A program made the translations under genes and the position numbers. 64,000 bases of DNA from NCBI GenBank assembly GCA_017397845.1, contig JAFQHU010000008.1, forward strand, positions 1-64,000. The letters are read 5' to 3'. Source of the stretch: Clostridia bacterium. GTDB lineage: Bacteria; Bacillota; Clostridia; Oscillospirales; Acutalibacteraceae. How positions within the stretch are numbered: position 1 is the first letter of the stretch; each line of letters starts with the position of its first letter. Shown piece after piece: positions 1 through 8,922 of the stretch. Below the pieces are notes generated by a model. It was not told where the DNA came from and ran no database searches. It was given only the letters and a program-made list of their open reading frames with translations.

Positions 1-284
1 CACCTTCGAAGAAGCTTCTTTAACAATTGTTAACTACATTGAACTATATTACAACTCGGAAAGATTACATTCCGGCATTAATTATTCTATACCAAATCAG
101 TTTTTCACTCTTCTATCTGTTCACTAATCTTGACAAGTTTCCCCTCACCGACAAGTGAGGGTTTTGTATAATATAAAGAGAAACAGAAACTGTCGAGTTT
201 GCAACAAAAGAAAGAAAAACGTTGCTCTCAACACTTATATAATACACTTTTTTTCAAAAAAGTCAAATGTTTTTTGAATGTTTT
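1..284. other. Left-edge intergenic region
   Basis: No coding sequence is evident here. It holds one clear hairpin terminator (142-165), described separately, and AT-rich DNA downstream of the minus-strand MATE gene. A TATAAT at 167-172 lies just past the terminator but has no well-spaced -35. Confidence 0.5.
142..165 (+). terminator. Rho-independent terminator
   Basis: CCCTCAC (142-148) pairs with GTGAGGG (155-161) around a six-base loop, and TTTT follows. It would end a plus-strand transcript entering from the left of the window. Confidence 0.6.
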
Positions 285-1649
285 TTATTTTTCCGGTGCA
301 GAGATGGGTTTTATGATTTTTTTGTACACATAGGCAAAACAAATAAGTGTAACGATAAGAGACATAAGTTCCGCAATAGGGAAGGCAAACCAAACATTAT
401 TGAGTATACCTGTTTTGGACATAAGCCATGCCACGGGAAGAAGAACCACAATCTGACGGCAGAAGGAGGTGATCATAGAGAAATAGCTTTTGCCTAAAGC
501 TTGGAAGACTGCACCGAGGTTTATGCACACACCTGCGAAAATGAAGTGAGTGCTGATGATTCTCAGAGCGGGAACACCTATTTCCATCATTTCATCTTTG
601 GCATCGAAAAGACGGAGCATTTGTTCGGGCATAAGCCACATAAGAAGTGTACCTAAAGCCATAATCGCAACAGCTATGGTACAGCTGAAGCGTAAACATT
701 CAGTGATTCTTTCCCTTTTTCTGGCGCCGTAGTTATATGCAATAATGGGAATTACGCCGTTATTGAGACCGAAAATCGGCATAAAGATAAATGATTGGAG
801 TTTGAAGTAAACGCCGAAAACGGCAGCTGCTGTGGTGGTAAAGGCGAGAAGAATTTTATTCAGGCAGAAGGTCATAAAAGAGCCGATGCCTACCATAAGC
901 ACCGAAGGGATGCCGATTTTATAAATATCACCTATAATTTTAAAGTCGGGTCGGAAATCACAAAGGCGGAGACGGATTTCTCTGTTTGCTTTTTCATTTA
1001 TGATAATACCTGCCGTAAAGGCTAAAATCTGACCGATAACCGTAGCCACGGCGGCACCCTTTGCTTCCATACGCGGAAAGGGTCCTATACCCAAAATAAA
1101 TAAAGGGTCCAGAATTATGTTTGCGATAGCACCTATGAGCTGAGTTACCATGGAGAGGGTGGTTTTGCCTGTGGCCTGCATGAGTCTTTCCATAATTACC
1201 TGGCCGAAAAGACCGACGGAAACGGTGCATACCACAGAAAGATAGTCCACGCCGTAGTTATATATTGCACTTCCCTCCTCTATCTGTGAGGCAAAGAAAA
1301 TTTTGGTACCGAAAAGACCGAAAAGTGCAAAAAGAATAAAGCTGAACATAGCAAGCAAAACACCCTGCGAAGCAATTTTGTTTGCTTTTTCGAAATTCTT
1401 TTCACCTAAGCTTCTGGAAAGCAGAGCATTAACGCCTACACCTGTACCTGTTGCCACACCTATCATAAGATTTTGTGCAGGGAAAGCAAGAGAAACAGCA
1501 GTGAGCGCATCTTCACATACCTGCGAAACGAAAATACTGTCCACCACATTGTAAAGTGCCTGTACCAGCATAGACACCATCATGGGAAGAGACATGGTAA
1601 TAACCAAATTTTTTACGGGCATGACACCCATTTTGTTTTCTCGGTTCAT
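285..1649 (-). CDS. MATE-family multidrug/Na+ antiporter
   Basis: A 454-residue integral membrane protein with about 12 hydrophobic segments in two similar halves, the size and layout of MATE (multi-antimicrobial extrusion) exporters. These move cationic drugs or metabolites out of the cell using Na+ or H+ gradients. The N-terminal half has the family pattern LPMMVSMLVQALYNVVDSIF, and the second half starts near residue 240 (IGIPSVLMVGIGSF). The ATG at 1649 follows GGAGGT by seven bases. It stands alone, divergent from the phosphoesterase gene at 1919. Substrate cannot be told from sequence; family assignment is secure. Confidence 0.9.
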   Translation of the reverse strand: MNRENKMGVMPVKNLVITMSLPMMVSMLVQALYNVVDSIFVSQVCEDALTAVSLAFPAQNLMIGVATGTGVGVNALLSRSLGEKNFEKANKIASQGVLLAMFSFILFALFGLFGTKIFFASQIEEGSAIYNYGVDYLSVVCTVSVGLFGQVIMERLMQATGKTTLSMVTQLIGAIANIILDPLFILGIGPFPRMEAKGAAVATVIGQILAFTAGIIINEKANREIRLRLCDFRPDFKIIGDIYKIGIPSVLMVGIGSFMTFCLNKILLAFTTTAAAVFGVYFKLQSFIFMPIFGLNNGVIPIIAYNYGARKRERITECLRFSCTIAVAIMALGTLLMWLMPEQMLRLFDAKDEMMEIGVPALRIISTHFIFAGVCINLGAVFQALGKSYFSMITSFCRQIVVLLPVAWLMSKTGILNNVWFAFPIAELMSLIVTLICFAYVYKKIIKPISAPEK

Positions 1650-1912
1650 TTTAACCTCCGTTATTTTTATATAATTTTAACTATTATATCATCCATTTAA
1701 TCTATTTTCCATATTATTAAGAAAATTTATTGTTTAAATTGTCTGTTTTTTGGCTTTGTTTTCTGTGCATTTCGCTTTAAAAACATGTGATTTTTACCAA
1801 AAGTGGACTGTAATGCTTTGGAGGAGCTCACAAAATAGAATTTAAGAATTGAAATTCTTTTATTTTTGACCGTAATATGGTATAATTCATTTTAATTGAA
1901 CCCTTAGGAGGT
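1650..1912. promoter_or_regulatory. Divergent intergenic region with extended -10 promoter
   Basis: This region separates the MATE gene (minus) from the phosphoesterase (plus). An extended -10 promoter, TGGTATAAT, is seen at 1878-1886, with TATAAT at 1881-1886. No good -35 hexamer sits at the usual distance, as expected for extended -10 promoters. AGGAGGT at 1906-1912 is the ribosome binding site. The rest is AT-rich with no other feature seen. Confidence 0.5.
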
Positions 1913-1918
1913 ATGAGA

Positions 1919-4900
1919 ATGAAAAATTTTAAAAGGATTCTTGCGGTTGCTCTGGTAATCACCATGGTGTTTTCACTTATGGGAACCGTAGCTTATGCAC
2001 GGGTCGGCACAGCGGAAAGTGAAATTTCCTTTGCAATACTTTCCGACCCTCATTATTATCCCTATTCTCTTACAGGAGACAGATGTGAGGAGTACCGTGA
2101 ATTTTGCTCTTATAACTCGAAGATGTATGATCAATCAGGTGCTATGGTGAAAACAGCCATCGAGACCATGCTTAAAAGAAATCCCGGACTCAGATACATT
2201 TTGGTTCCCGGTGATCTTACCAAAGACGGTGAGTTGGAGGGCCATAAGGCATTGGCTGAAATTTTCAGAGAATATGAAGAAAATTACGGTGTAGAATTTT
2301 TGGTTACTACAGGTAATCACGACATAAATCAGGAAAAATCATCGACTTTTGAAAACGGCAGAGAGGAATTTACCGAAACGGCCACAGCTGAAGATTTCCG
2401 TGATATATATGCCGATTTCGGTTATGATCTTGCTTTTGAGGAGTATGCCTCAAAGGGTGCCGACGTGAGAGGACAGCTTTCCTATGCGGCGGATTTGAAG
2501 GACAGCGACGGTAACGAAAAATTCAGACTTATTTCAGTTGACAGCTGCATTTATTCTTTTGACGAACCTTCAAAGGAAACAAAGGGCGAAATCACCGAAG
2601 ATACCATGCAGTGGATAAAGGCTCTTACCGATGAAGCACACGCTCAGGATAAAACCCCCATCATTATGATGCACCACAGCATAGCACCTCATATGGATTT
2701 GGAAATTTCTCTGTTTCAGCCCTTCCTTCTCAATGAATATGTCGATGCGGCGGAAACTTTCGCATCATGGGGTATAGATTATGTTTTTACGGGACATCTT
2801 CATACTAATGATATAGCATCAATAGTGAATGATGACGGCCGGGTTATTTATGATGTGGAAACATCGTCTGTCGCGGATTTCCCCTGTACCTACCGTGAGG
2901 TTGAAATCAAAACCTTTGCCGACGGCAGAAATGAGCTTAAGGCTGACACCGTCGATTTTGATGCTGAGGTTCCGTTTACATGGGGCGGAAAAACTTACGA
3001 AAAGGGAACATACAAATATGTTTCATTTTCCGAATATACCTGTGATTCGGACGGTATAGGCGGTGAGCTTTCGGGTACAGGATTTGTTATGCGCTTTTTA
3101 AGAGGCGGTCTCGGTGACGGTATTCTTGAGGATATAAGAGAATCAGGCAGTCTCGGTGCTTATCTTAAGACTATGGGTATAGATATAGAAAAAATACTTC
3201 AAGATTTTTTTGAGCCTTATATCGGAGACGGAATTAAAATCGGTAATATAAAGGTTTTCAGCACAGATAACCTTATGTGGTTTATCAATGATTTGTTAGA
3301 ACAGGTTTATGACCTTTACATAAAGGATGAAAATGCTCTTTTGGATCTTTGTAAGGGTGTTATAGATGACCTTATGTCAATAGAGGTTTCTGAGTACCCT
3401 TGTGAAAAATTCATTGATACTTACGGCTTCGGTGACAGCGGCAAAGCGGGAACTCTCGGTGAATTGGTTCTTTCGGTTGTATGCTATTGGTATAACGGTA
3501 ACGAGAATATTTCCGAGGACGCTTTTGTAAATGATGCCATCAGAAATTTTGACAGCGGCAATTTGGCAAATACTGTTTTTGATAAGCTTGTTGATTTGCT
3601 TTTGCATACTCTCATAGAGGACAGCATTCTCGGCAAATTGGAAATCAGAACCTATAAGCTCCTCTGCGACAAGGAAATAATGGATGCTATGGGTAAGGGT
3701 ATAAATTACCTTTTGAAAACACTTCTTAAAAATGACCTTTCCTATATGAATCTCATTGACTGCATTTTCGGGCTGGGTGTGCTTCCCTACGAAAGCATTT
3801 ATGATATCTTGGACAAAGAGCTTTTGCAGAAATATCTTACACAAAGTCAGCTCGAATCCGTAGGAATTGTTATTGCTGACATTTTAACTGACCTGACGTT
3901 TGATGAGGACCCTGTTTTTATGGGTGACTCAGGTGCCGTTCTTTCAAATGAAGACAAAGAGGTTGATGTTAGCCGAGAAAATTACCGTTTGCCCACAGCT
4001 GTAACCGTTACCATGGGTGAGGACAGCAGCAGGGAAGCTTTCATCACCTGGTATTCGAAAACGACTCTCGGCGGAGATATAGAAATTTACCGCGCCGACA
4101 GTGAGCCGTTCTTTACCGGCGAAAAAACAGTTACCGATGAATTTTTTACGGAGACCGAGACGGAAACGGTTACACGGTCTTATCCGGGTATTGACCTTGG
4201 TATTATCGGCTTCTTTGCCTATAATTTCGAAATCAATAAGCATACGGTGACTTTGAAAAATCTTCAGCCCGGCGCCACATATTATTTCCGTGTGGGTGAT
4301 GCCGAAAGAGATTGGTGGAGTCAGACAGGTACGGTCAAGACAGCGGACGGCAGTAAGGATGTAACCTTCCTTCATTTTGCCGATCCCCAGGCACAGAATG
4401 AAAGACAGTACAAAAGAGCATGGCAGAAGGCACTTTATGCCGCTGCGGAGCTTTATGATGAGGATTTCATTATAAACACAGGCGACATAGTGGATCACGG
4501 CGATAATTCGCGCCAATGGTCGTGGGCTCTTGACACAGGCTCAGATTATCTGATGAATACCTTTATGATGCCCGCTTCAGGTAATCACGAGGGTATGGGT
4601 ACAAATGCCACGGTAAACTACTTTACTTTGCCCAATCTTCCCGAACAGGATACGGCGAAGGGTGTTTATTATTCTTTCGACTATAACAATGTTCATTTTG
4701 CAGTGCTCAATACAGAGGATCTTGACGATAATGAAGGACTTACGGACAAACAGCTCGATTGGTTAAAGAATGATATGCAGTCAAGCGATGCACAGTGGAA
4801 GTTTGTTATGCTTCATAAGGCACCCTATTCGCAGGGCTCACATTATAAGGATGACGATGTATGTGAAATACGTGCTCAACTGAAAAATCTTATGCCTGAG

Positions 4901-5410
4901 CTGGATATAGATATGGTTTTCCAGGGTCATGACCACGTTTATATGCGTACCGGTTCCCTTGCCAACAACCGTCACACTGCATATGACAAGACTTATCTGA
5001 ATTACAAGGGTGATATTTACAGGACGCAGGTGCTTCCTCAAGGCACAACCTATGTTATTTCAGGCACAGCAGGTGTGAAGACATATATACAGAACGACGA
5101 AAGCAAAACCGATATGTACTTCCCGCGTGCAGAAAAAATCCTTTCCGTTGATGCTCCCATGTTCTCAGCGGTCGAAATAGTGGACGGTGTGCTTTATTTC
5201 AATGCATATTCCGTAACCGATGAAGGTACGGAAAATGTCGACCGTTTTGCTATTCAGAAGGATGTTACACAGGGTACTGTGGAAGAAGGCTACAGCGAGG
5301 ATGATACTGTAGCAAAGAGACATCCCGTCTTTGAGCTTATTGCTGCCATAAGAGATATCCTCGAAAAGGTTATAGCCATCGTAAAAAAGCTGATCCCCTC
5401 AGTAAAATAA
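1919..5410 (+). CDS. Secreted double metallophosphoesterase with Fn3-like domain
   Basis: A 1163-residue exported protein. The ATG at 1919 is preferred over 1913 because AGGAGGT ends at 1912, leaving six bases of spacing. A signal peptide covers about residues 1-27. The first calcineurin-like phosphoesterase domain (about 35-330) has SDPHYY, PGDLTKDG, TGNHD, MHHS and GHLH. A long, mainly helical region of no recognised family follows (about 380-670). A purple-acid-phosphatase-type Fn3 domain (about 695-810) and a second phosphoesterase domain (about 815-1060: FADPQ, NTGDIVDHG, SGNHEG, GHDH) complete the catalytic part. The tail ends in an amphipathic Lys-rich helix. Both domains keep the di-metal ligands, so both may act on phosphate esters outside the cell. 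Substrate is unknown. It is monocistronic, with its own promoter and terminator. Confidence 0.85.
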   Translation: MKNFKRILAVALVITMVFSLMGTVAYARVGTAESEISFAILSDPHYYPYSLTGDRCEEYREFCSYNSKMYDQSGAMVKTAIETMLKRNPGLRYILVPGDLTKDGELEGHKALAEIFREYEENYGVEFLVTTGNHDINQEKSSTFENGREEFTETATAEDFRDIYADFGYDLAFEEYASKGADVRGQLSYAADLKDSDGNEKFRLISVDSCIYSFDEPSKETKGEITEDTMQWIKALTDEAHAQDKTPIIMMHHSIAPHMDLEISLFQPFLLNEYVDAAETFASWGIDYVFTGHLHTNDIASIVNDDGRVIYDVETSSVADFPCTYREVEIKTFADGRNELKADTVDFDAEVPFTWGGKTYEKGTYKYVSFSEYTCDSDGIGGELSGTGFVMRFLRGGLGDGILEDIRESGSLGAYLKTMGIDIEKILQDFFEPYIGDGIKIGNIKVFSTDNLMWFINDLLEQVYDLYIKDENALLDLCKGVIDDLMSIEVSEYPCEKFIDTYGFGDSGKAGTLGELVLSVVCYWYNGNENISEDAFVNDAIRNFDSGNLANTVFDKLVDLLLHTLIEDSILGKLEIRTYKLLCDKEIMDAMGKGINYLLKTLLKNDLSYMNLIDCIFGLGVLPYESIYDILDKELLQKYLTQSQLESVGIVIADILTDLTFDEDPVFMGDSGAVLSNEDKEVDVSRENYRLPTAVTVTMGEDSSREAFITWYSKTTLGGDIEIYRADSEPFFTGEKTVTDEFFTETETETVTRSYPGIDLGIIGFFAYNFEINKHTVTLKNLQPGATYYFRVGDAERDWWSQTGTVKTADGSKDVTFLHFADPQAQNERQYKRAWQKALYAAAELYDEDFIINTGDIVDHGDNSRQWSWALDTGSDYLMNTFMMPASGNHEGMGTNATVNYFTLPNLPEQDTAKGVYYSFDYNNVHFAVLNTEDLDDNEGLTDKQLDWLKNDMQSSDAQWKFVMLHKAPYSQGSHYKDDDVCEIRAQLKNLMPELDIDMVFQGHDHVYMRTGSLANNRHTAYDKTYLNYKGDIYRTQVLPQGTTYVISGTAGVKTYIQNDESKTDMYFPRAEKILSVDAPMFSAVEIVDGVLYFNAYSVTDEGTENVDRFAIQKDVTQGTVEEGYSEDDTVAKRHPVFELIAAIRDILEKVIAIVKKLIPSVK

Positions 5411-5422
5411 TTAAACATAAAG

Positions 5423-5457
5423 CCCGATGCATGCATTGCATCGGGTGAATTGTTTTT
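5423..5457 (+). terminator. Terminator of the phosphoesterase gene
   Basis: CCCGATGC and GCATCGGG (5423-5445) form an 8-bp stem, followed by a T-rich run. Confidence 0.75.
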
Positions 5458-5495
5458 CGTTGTATTGTTTCCTTTCGGTGAGATATGACGGTTAG

Positions 5496-5582
5496 GCCGG
5501 GGAGCCAAGCGACCGCAGGCGGTCACCCGCCGTGCTGGGCAGGCGCGGCGGAACCCTGTATACAGGGGCTTGGCTCCCCGGC
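5496..5582. repeat. GC-rich cloverleaf-like palindromic element
   Basis: Perfect 15-bp arms, GCCGGGGAGCCAAGC (5496-5510) and its complement (5568-5582), enclose three consecutive hairpins. These are GACCG/CGGTC (5511-5524), CCGCCG/CGGCGG (5527-5551) and the palindrome CCCTGTATACAGGG (5554-5567). Linkers are only two bases, so a four-way junction is predicted on either strand. It is far richer in G+C than the flanks and lies between the terminators of two converging genes. No coding sense or tRNA motif was seen. It could be a REP/MITE-like repeat or a structured RNA. Confidence 0.6.
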
Positions 5583-5640
5583 TATTGTGTTTCGCTGCGG
5601 TAAATTCAGCACAGCAGCCTTTCATGTAAAAATAAAAGCA

Positions 5641-5668
5641 AAGGTCGCAGTGAACACACCGCGACCTT
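5641..5668. terminator. Bidirectional terminator, mainly for the minus-strand SBP gene
   Basis: AAGGTCGC (5641-5648) pairs with GCGACCTT (5661-5668). T-rich DNA follows on both strands, and it lies eight bases past the stop of the lipoprotein gene. Confidence 0.7.
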
Positions 5669-5675
5669 GTTTCTT

Positions 5676-7313
5676 TTATTTCCTTATCGTATTTTTGAAA
5701 TAAACTATTTCACCGCTGATATTATGGATGACTCCGCTGACTTTTTTGCCGAGCCCGTAATAATCTGTACCTTTATAGAGAGGGATAACGGCACATTCGG
5801 AAATAAGATATTGCTCTGCTGCCTTTGCCTTTGTGGCCAGAGGGGCGATGCCGTCTGCTTTTTTTATGGCTGACACCATAGAGTCGTAGTTTTTATCCTT
5901 AAGCAGTAAGATGTTTTCTTTGGACGAAGAGGTGAGTGAGCTTAAAATTTGATAAACTCTGTTACCCGTGAAATCCAAATCTGCAAAAGCTATCTGATAA
6001 TCTCCCTTTCTGATGCGTTCTTTGAGGGTGACATCGTCTGTGGCTTCGGCATATACGGTGAAGGAAACACCCAAAACAGATTGCCAGGACTGCATAAGTG
6101 CTCTGACGGTGTTTTCGTTTTCTTCGGAGCAAAGCACGGTAACCTCTATACCGCTTTGTTCGATTTCATTGAGTCCTTTTTTGAACAGTGTAAGAGGACT
6201 TGCATTATAGTATCTGTCCGTTTCCTTTCTGTATTCGCTGAACCGTAGTGAGCCCGTAAGGAAAGAGTCGGGGATAAGACCGGATGCATCGCATTTCCCG
6301 TAAGTGTTTTCTATAACGGAATAATCGAAAGAGGAAACGATAGCCTTTCTGATATTTTTGTTTTTCAGTCCCTCGTCACTGCAGTTAAAAATGAGAGCGG
6401 TTACCGATGAAGAAAAGGAGTTGACTGTATAATGCTTTTTCTTTGACAGCTCCTCTGCCTGAGCTTTTGTTAGAGGCGTCACTGAGTAGGTGCTGTCGGT
6501 GAGCTTTTTCAGTCGGGTGGGCTGTTCGTTATTTATCGAAAAGTAAACGGAGGCAGGCATAACGCTGTCGGCACTGTGATAGGTGTCGCTTTTTCTTACG
6601 GAAACGGAGATATCGTCTGCCCAGTTATTTATATAGAAAGGTCCGTTATAAATGAGATATCTGGTGGCAAGACCGTATCTGCCGCCTGTTTTTTCGAAAA
6701 ATTCCTCATTACAGGGCATACAGTAGCTTTCAAGCAGAGTATAAAGGAAATCAGGGTCGGCCTGTGAGAGGGTTATGCGCAAAGTGTAATCATCTACAGC
6801 TTTAATTCCCAAAGCAGATGACGGAAGATCGCCCTTGTATACCTTTTTGGCATTTTTTATTGAGAAAAGACTGTCGGCACCGGGACAGAGAGTTTCGGGC
6901 AAAAGAGCACGGGTAAGACCGAAAGCAAAGTCATGTGCAGTAACACGGCTGTCAAACTCTTCTTTGTAGTTTTCACCTATAATTTTACCGGCGGCGGAGG
7001 TTATTTTCCATTTCATATCCTTACGCAGATGAAAGGTGTAGATTGTCTCGTTTGTATTGGTTTCCCATTTCTCTGCAGCGGCGGGTATGATGACGCCGTC
7101 TTTGTCTATAGCGACCAAACCCTCAAAGCAGTTGGCGATAATATTTTTAGCACCGATATCATAAATTATCTGTGGGTCAAGAAAACGGGGATCTTTGTCG
7201 ATGGGATAAACCAACTGTGCATCTGCCCCCTTGTTACCTCCGCAGGAGCAAAAGGAAAGCAGTGTTATGAAAACAAAAAATAAGCATAGAAGTTTTTTCA
7301 GCATTTTTTTCAT
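5676..7313 (-). CDS. Peptide/nickel-type ABC transporter substrate-binding lipoprotein (SBP family 5)
   Basis: A 545-residue extracytoplasmic solute-binding protein. The N-terminus is a lipoprotein signal with lipobox-like LSFCSC ending near residue 25. The body has family 5 hallmarks: YPIDKDPRFLDPQIIYDIGA near the start, then ANCFEGLVAIDKDG, the AAEKWETNTNETIYTFHLR segment, and a late FADLDFTG region. Family members capture oligopeptides, nickel or similar ligands for an ABC importer. AAGGA directly touches the ATG at 7313, so the in-frame ATG at 7304 may be the real start. No permease or ATPase genes are adjacent, so it is an orphan here or serves a distant transporter. Confidence 0.85.
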   Translation of the reverse strand: MKKMLKKLLCLFFVFITLLSFCSCGGNKGADAQLVYPIDKDPRFLDPQIIYDIGAKNIIANCFEGLVAIDKDGVIIPAAAEKWETNTNETIYTFHLRKDMKWKITSAAGKIIGENYKEEFDSRVTAHDFAFGLTRALLPETLCPGADSLFSIKNAKKVYKGDLPSSALGIKAVDDYTLRITLSQADPDFLYTLLESYCMPCNEEFFEKTGGRYGLATRYLIYNGPFYINNWADDISVSVRKSDTYHSADSVMPASVYFSINNEQPTRLKKLTDSTYSVTPLTKAQAEELSKKKHYTVNSFSSSVTALIFNCSDEGLKNKNIRKAIVSSFDYSVIENTYGKCDASGLIPDSFLTGSLRFSEYRKETDRYYNASPLTLFKKGLNEIEQSGIEVTVLCSEENENTVRALMQSWQSVLGVSFTVYAEATDDVTLKERIRKGDYQIAFADLDFTGNRVYQILSSLTSSSKENILLLKDKNYDSMVSAIKKADGIAPLATKAKAAEQYLISECAVIPLYKGTDYYGLGKKVSGVIHNISGEIVYFKNTIRK

Positions 7314-7418
7314 TCCTTAATCTATTAAAATATGATAAATTTCTAAAATCGAAATAACCTTTCATTCTTTACTGTTATAATTAAAGGTATGAATCTTATC
7401 TTACAGGGAGAATAAAAA

Positions 7419-8696
7419 ATGACAGGTGTACCAAGTATAGTTATATATGCCATACTGATATTACTTATTATATGCGTAGTTCTTTTGGTTTTGTTGCTAA
7501 AAAAGAAAAATAACGGAGAATATGACAGACTTTTTGAGGAAAATGAAAAAACATGGGATAAAATTGACAGGGTCGTTTCATCCGTTGAAGGAAGTGTCCG
7601 TGATGAGTTCAGTAAAAGCCGTATGGAAAACGCTGCCTCCTCAAGTCAGCAGAGAAAGGAGCTTACCGCTGCTTTTGCCGACATGAATGTTATTTTACGA
7701 AAAATGACAAATGATAACTATGATCATAATATAAAAATGAGTGAAACTATTTCGCAAAAGCTTTTAGAAATGCGTAAGGGCAACGAAGAAAAGTTGGAGC
7801 AGATGCGTCTGACTGTTGACGAAAAGCTAAACGAAACTCTGACAAAGCGTCTTGACTCATCCTTTAAAACCGTAAGTGAGCAGTTGGAAAACGTTTATAA
7901 ATCTTTGGGTGAAATGAAGGTGCTTTCCGGCGGTGTCACGGAAAACGTAACTGCACTTAACCGTATTCTCACCAATGTAAAGGCGAGAGGCACTTGGGCA
8001 GAGGTGCAGTTAGAGGGCCTTTTGGATCAAACTATTCCCGGCATGTATGACAGAAATGTGATGACAAATCCTGCGTCGAGAAATATCGTTGAGTTTGCTG
8101 TAAAAATTCCTTCGGGAGACGATAAAAATATAATAACTTATCTTCCCATCGACTCGAAATTCCCCGTCGAAGCATACATCAGGCTGTGCGAGGCGGCTGA
8201 CAGAGGCGACACGGCACAGGTGGAAATAAACAGAAAGGCTCTCGAAACCACAGTGCTCACTCAGGCGAAGGAAATAAAAAAATATATCAATGAGCCTGTT
8301 ACCACACCCTTTGCCATTCTTTATCTTGCCACGGAGGGCCTTTACAGTGAGATTATCTCCTCTAAAAACGGCATAGCAGAAAGATGTCAGAATGAATGGG
8401 GCATCATGATAGCCGGACCGAGCACCATAACAGCGCTGCTTAATTCACTTTCCATCGGCTTCCGTGCCATGGCTATCAATGAAAAGGCAAAGGAAGTGCG
8501 CACGGTACTTGCTGCTGCAAAGGTGCAGTATGAAAAATTCGGCACCGTGCTCGAAAAAGCCAAAAAGAAAATCGAAGAGGCAGGAAAAAGCCTCGATGAT
8601 GCAAAAAGCAGAAATGATATTATTCAGAAAAAGCTCCGTACCGTGGAAACCATCGATGCCGGCGAGGGAGCAGAGATATTGGGTCTTGAGGAATAA
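7419..8696 (+). CDS. rmuC: DNA recombination protein RmuC
   Basis: A 425-residue protein with an N-terminal transmembrane helix (about residues 5-28). A long coiled coil (about 40-170) precedes the RmuC nuclease-like domain, with GGVTENVTALNRILTNVKARGTWAE and the later ILYLATEGLYSEI and AGPSTITALLNSL stretches. RmuC proteins limit inversion and rearrangement at short inverted repeats; the domain is related to restriction-enzyme folds. The start follows AGGGAG. A TATAAT at about 7376 may be its -10. The next gene lies beyond a repeat element, so it is probably monocistronic. Confidence 0.9.
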   Translation: MTGVPSIVIYAILILLIICVVLLVLLLKKKNNGEYDRLFEENEKTWDKIDRVVSSVEGSVRDEFSKSRMENAASSSQQRKELTAAFADMNVILRKMTNDNYDHNIKMSETISQKLLEMRKGNEEKLEQMRLTVDEKLNETLTKRLDSSFKTVSEQLENVYKSLGEMKVLSGGVTENVTALNRILTNVKARGTWAEVQLEGLLDQTIPGMYDRNVMTNPASRNIVEFAVKIPSGDDKNIITYLPIDSKFPVEAYIRLCEAADRGDTAQVEINRKALETTVLTQAKEIKKYINEPVTTPFAILYLATEGLYSEIISSKNGIAERCQNEWGIMIAGPSTITALLNSLSIGFRAMAINEKAKEVRTVLAAAKVQYEKFGTVLEKAKKKIEEAGKSLDDAKSRNDIIQKKLRTVETIDAGEGAEILGLEE

Positions 8697-8703
8697 TTCG
8701 GAA

Positions 8704-8907
8704 AACCTCTCCGTCGGCTTTACCGACACCTCTCCTGAAAGGAGAGGTTAATCATCACAAATCTATTTGTAATCCATAGGGCGACCGTTTGTCGTCCGTC
8801 TGAACTTTTGAAATATAACCATTCGCGAATGTAAATTCGGCGGCAGCAAGGTGTTTTATTGCTGACAGCAGGGCGCAATTCCGCATTCCGAATTCCGCAT
8901 TCCGAAT
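8704..8907 (-). repeat. Intergenic repeat mosaic R1 (heptad array plus modules)
   Basis: Read on the minus strand it starts with four heptads (ATTCGGA/ATGCGGA alternating) closed by ATTGCG (8907-8874). A B-like module ending in CCGCCGA follows (8874-8837), then a D-like module with GGGCGACC/GTCGTC symmetry (8800-8777). It ends with a C module carrying CTCTCCTTTCAGGAGAG and GACGGAGAGGTT (8749-8704). The same modules recur at 32373, 48137 and 61214. It fills the rmuC-alr gap. Confidence 0.65.
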
Positions 8908-8922
8908 TGATTCGAGGTATAT

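Noticed and set aside
130-172. TTGACA (130-135) and TATAAT (167-172) as a promoter
   Set aside because: Spacing is 31 bases and a terminator hairpin lies between them.
5496-5582. Cloverleaf as a tRNA gene
   Set aside because: The outer stem is 15 bp, there is no T-loop GTTCRA or D-loop sequence, and no CCA-like end.
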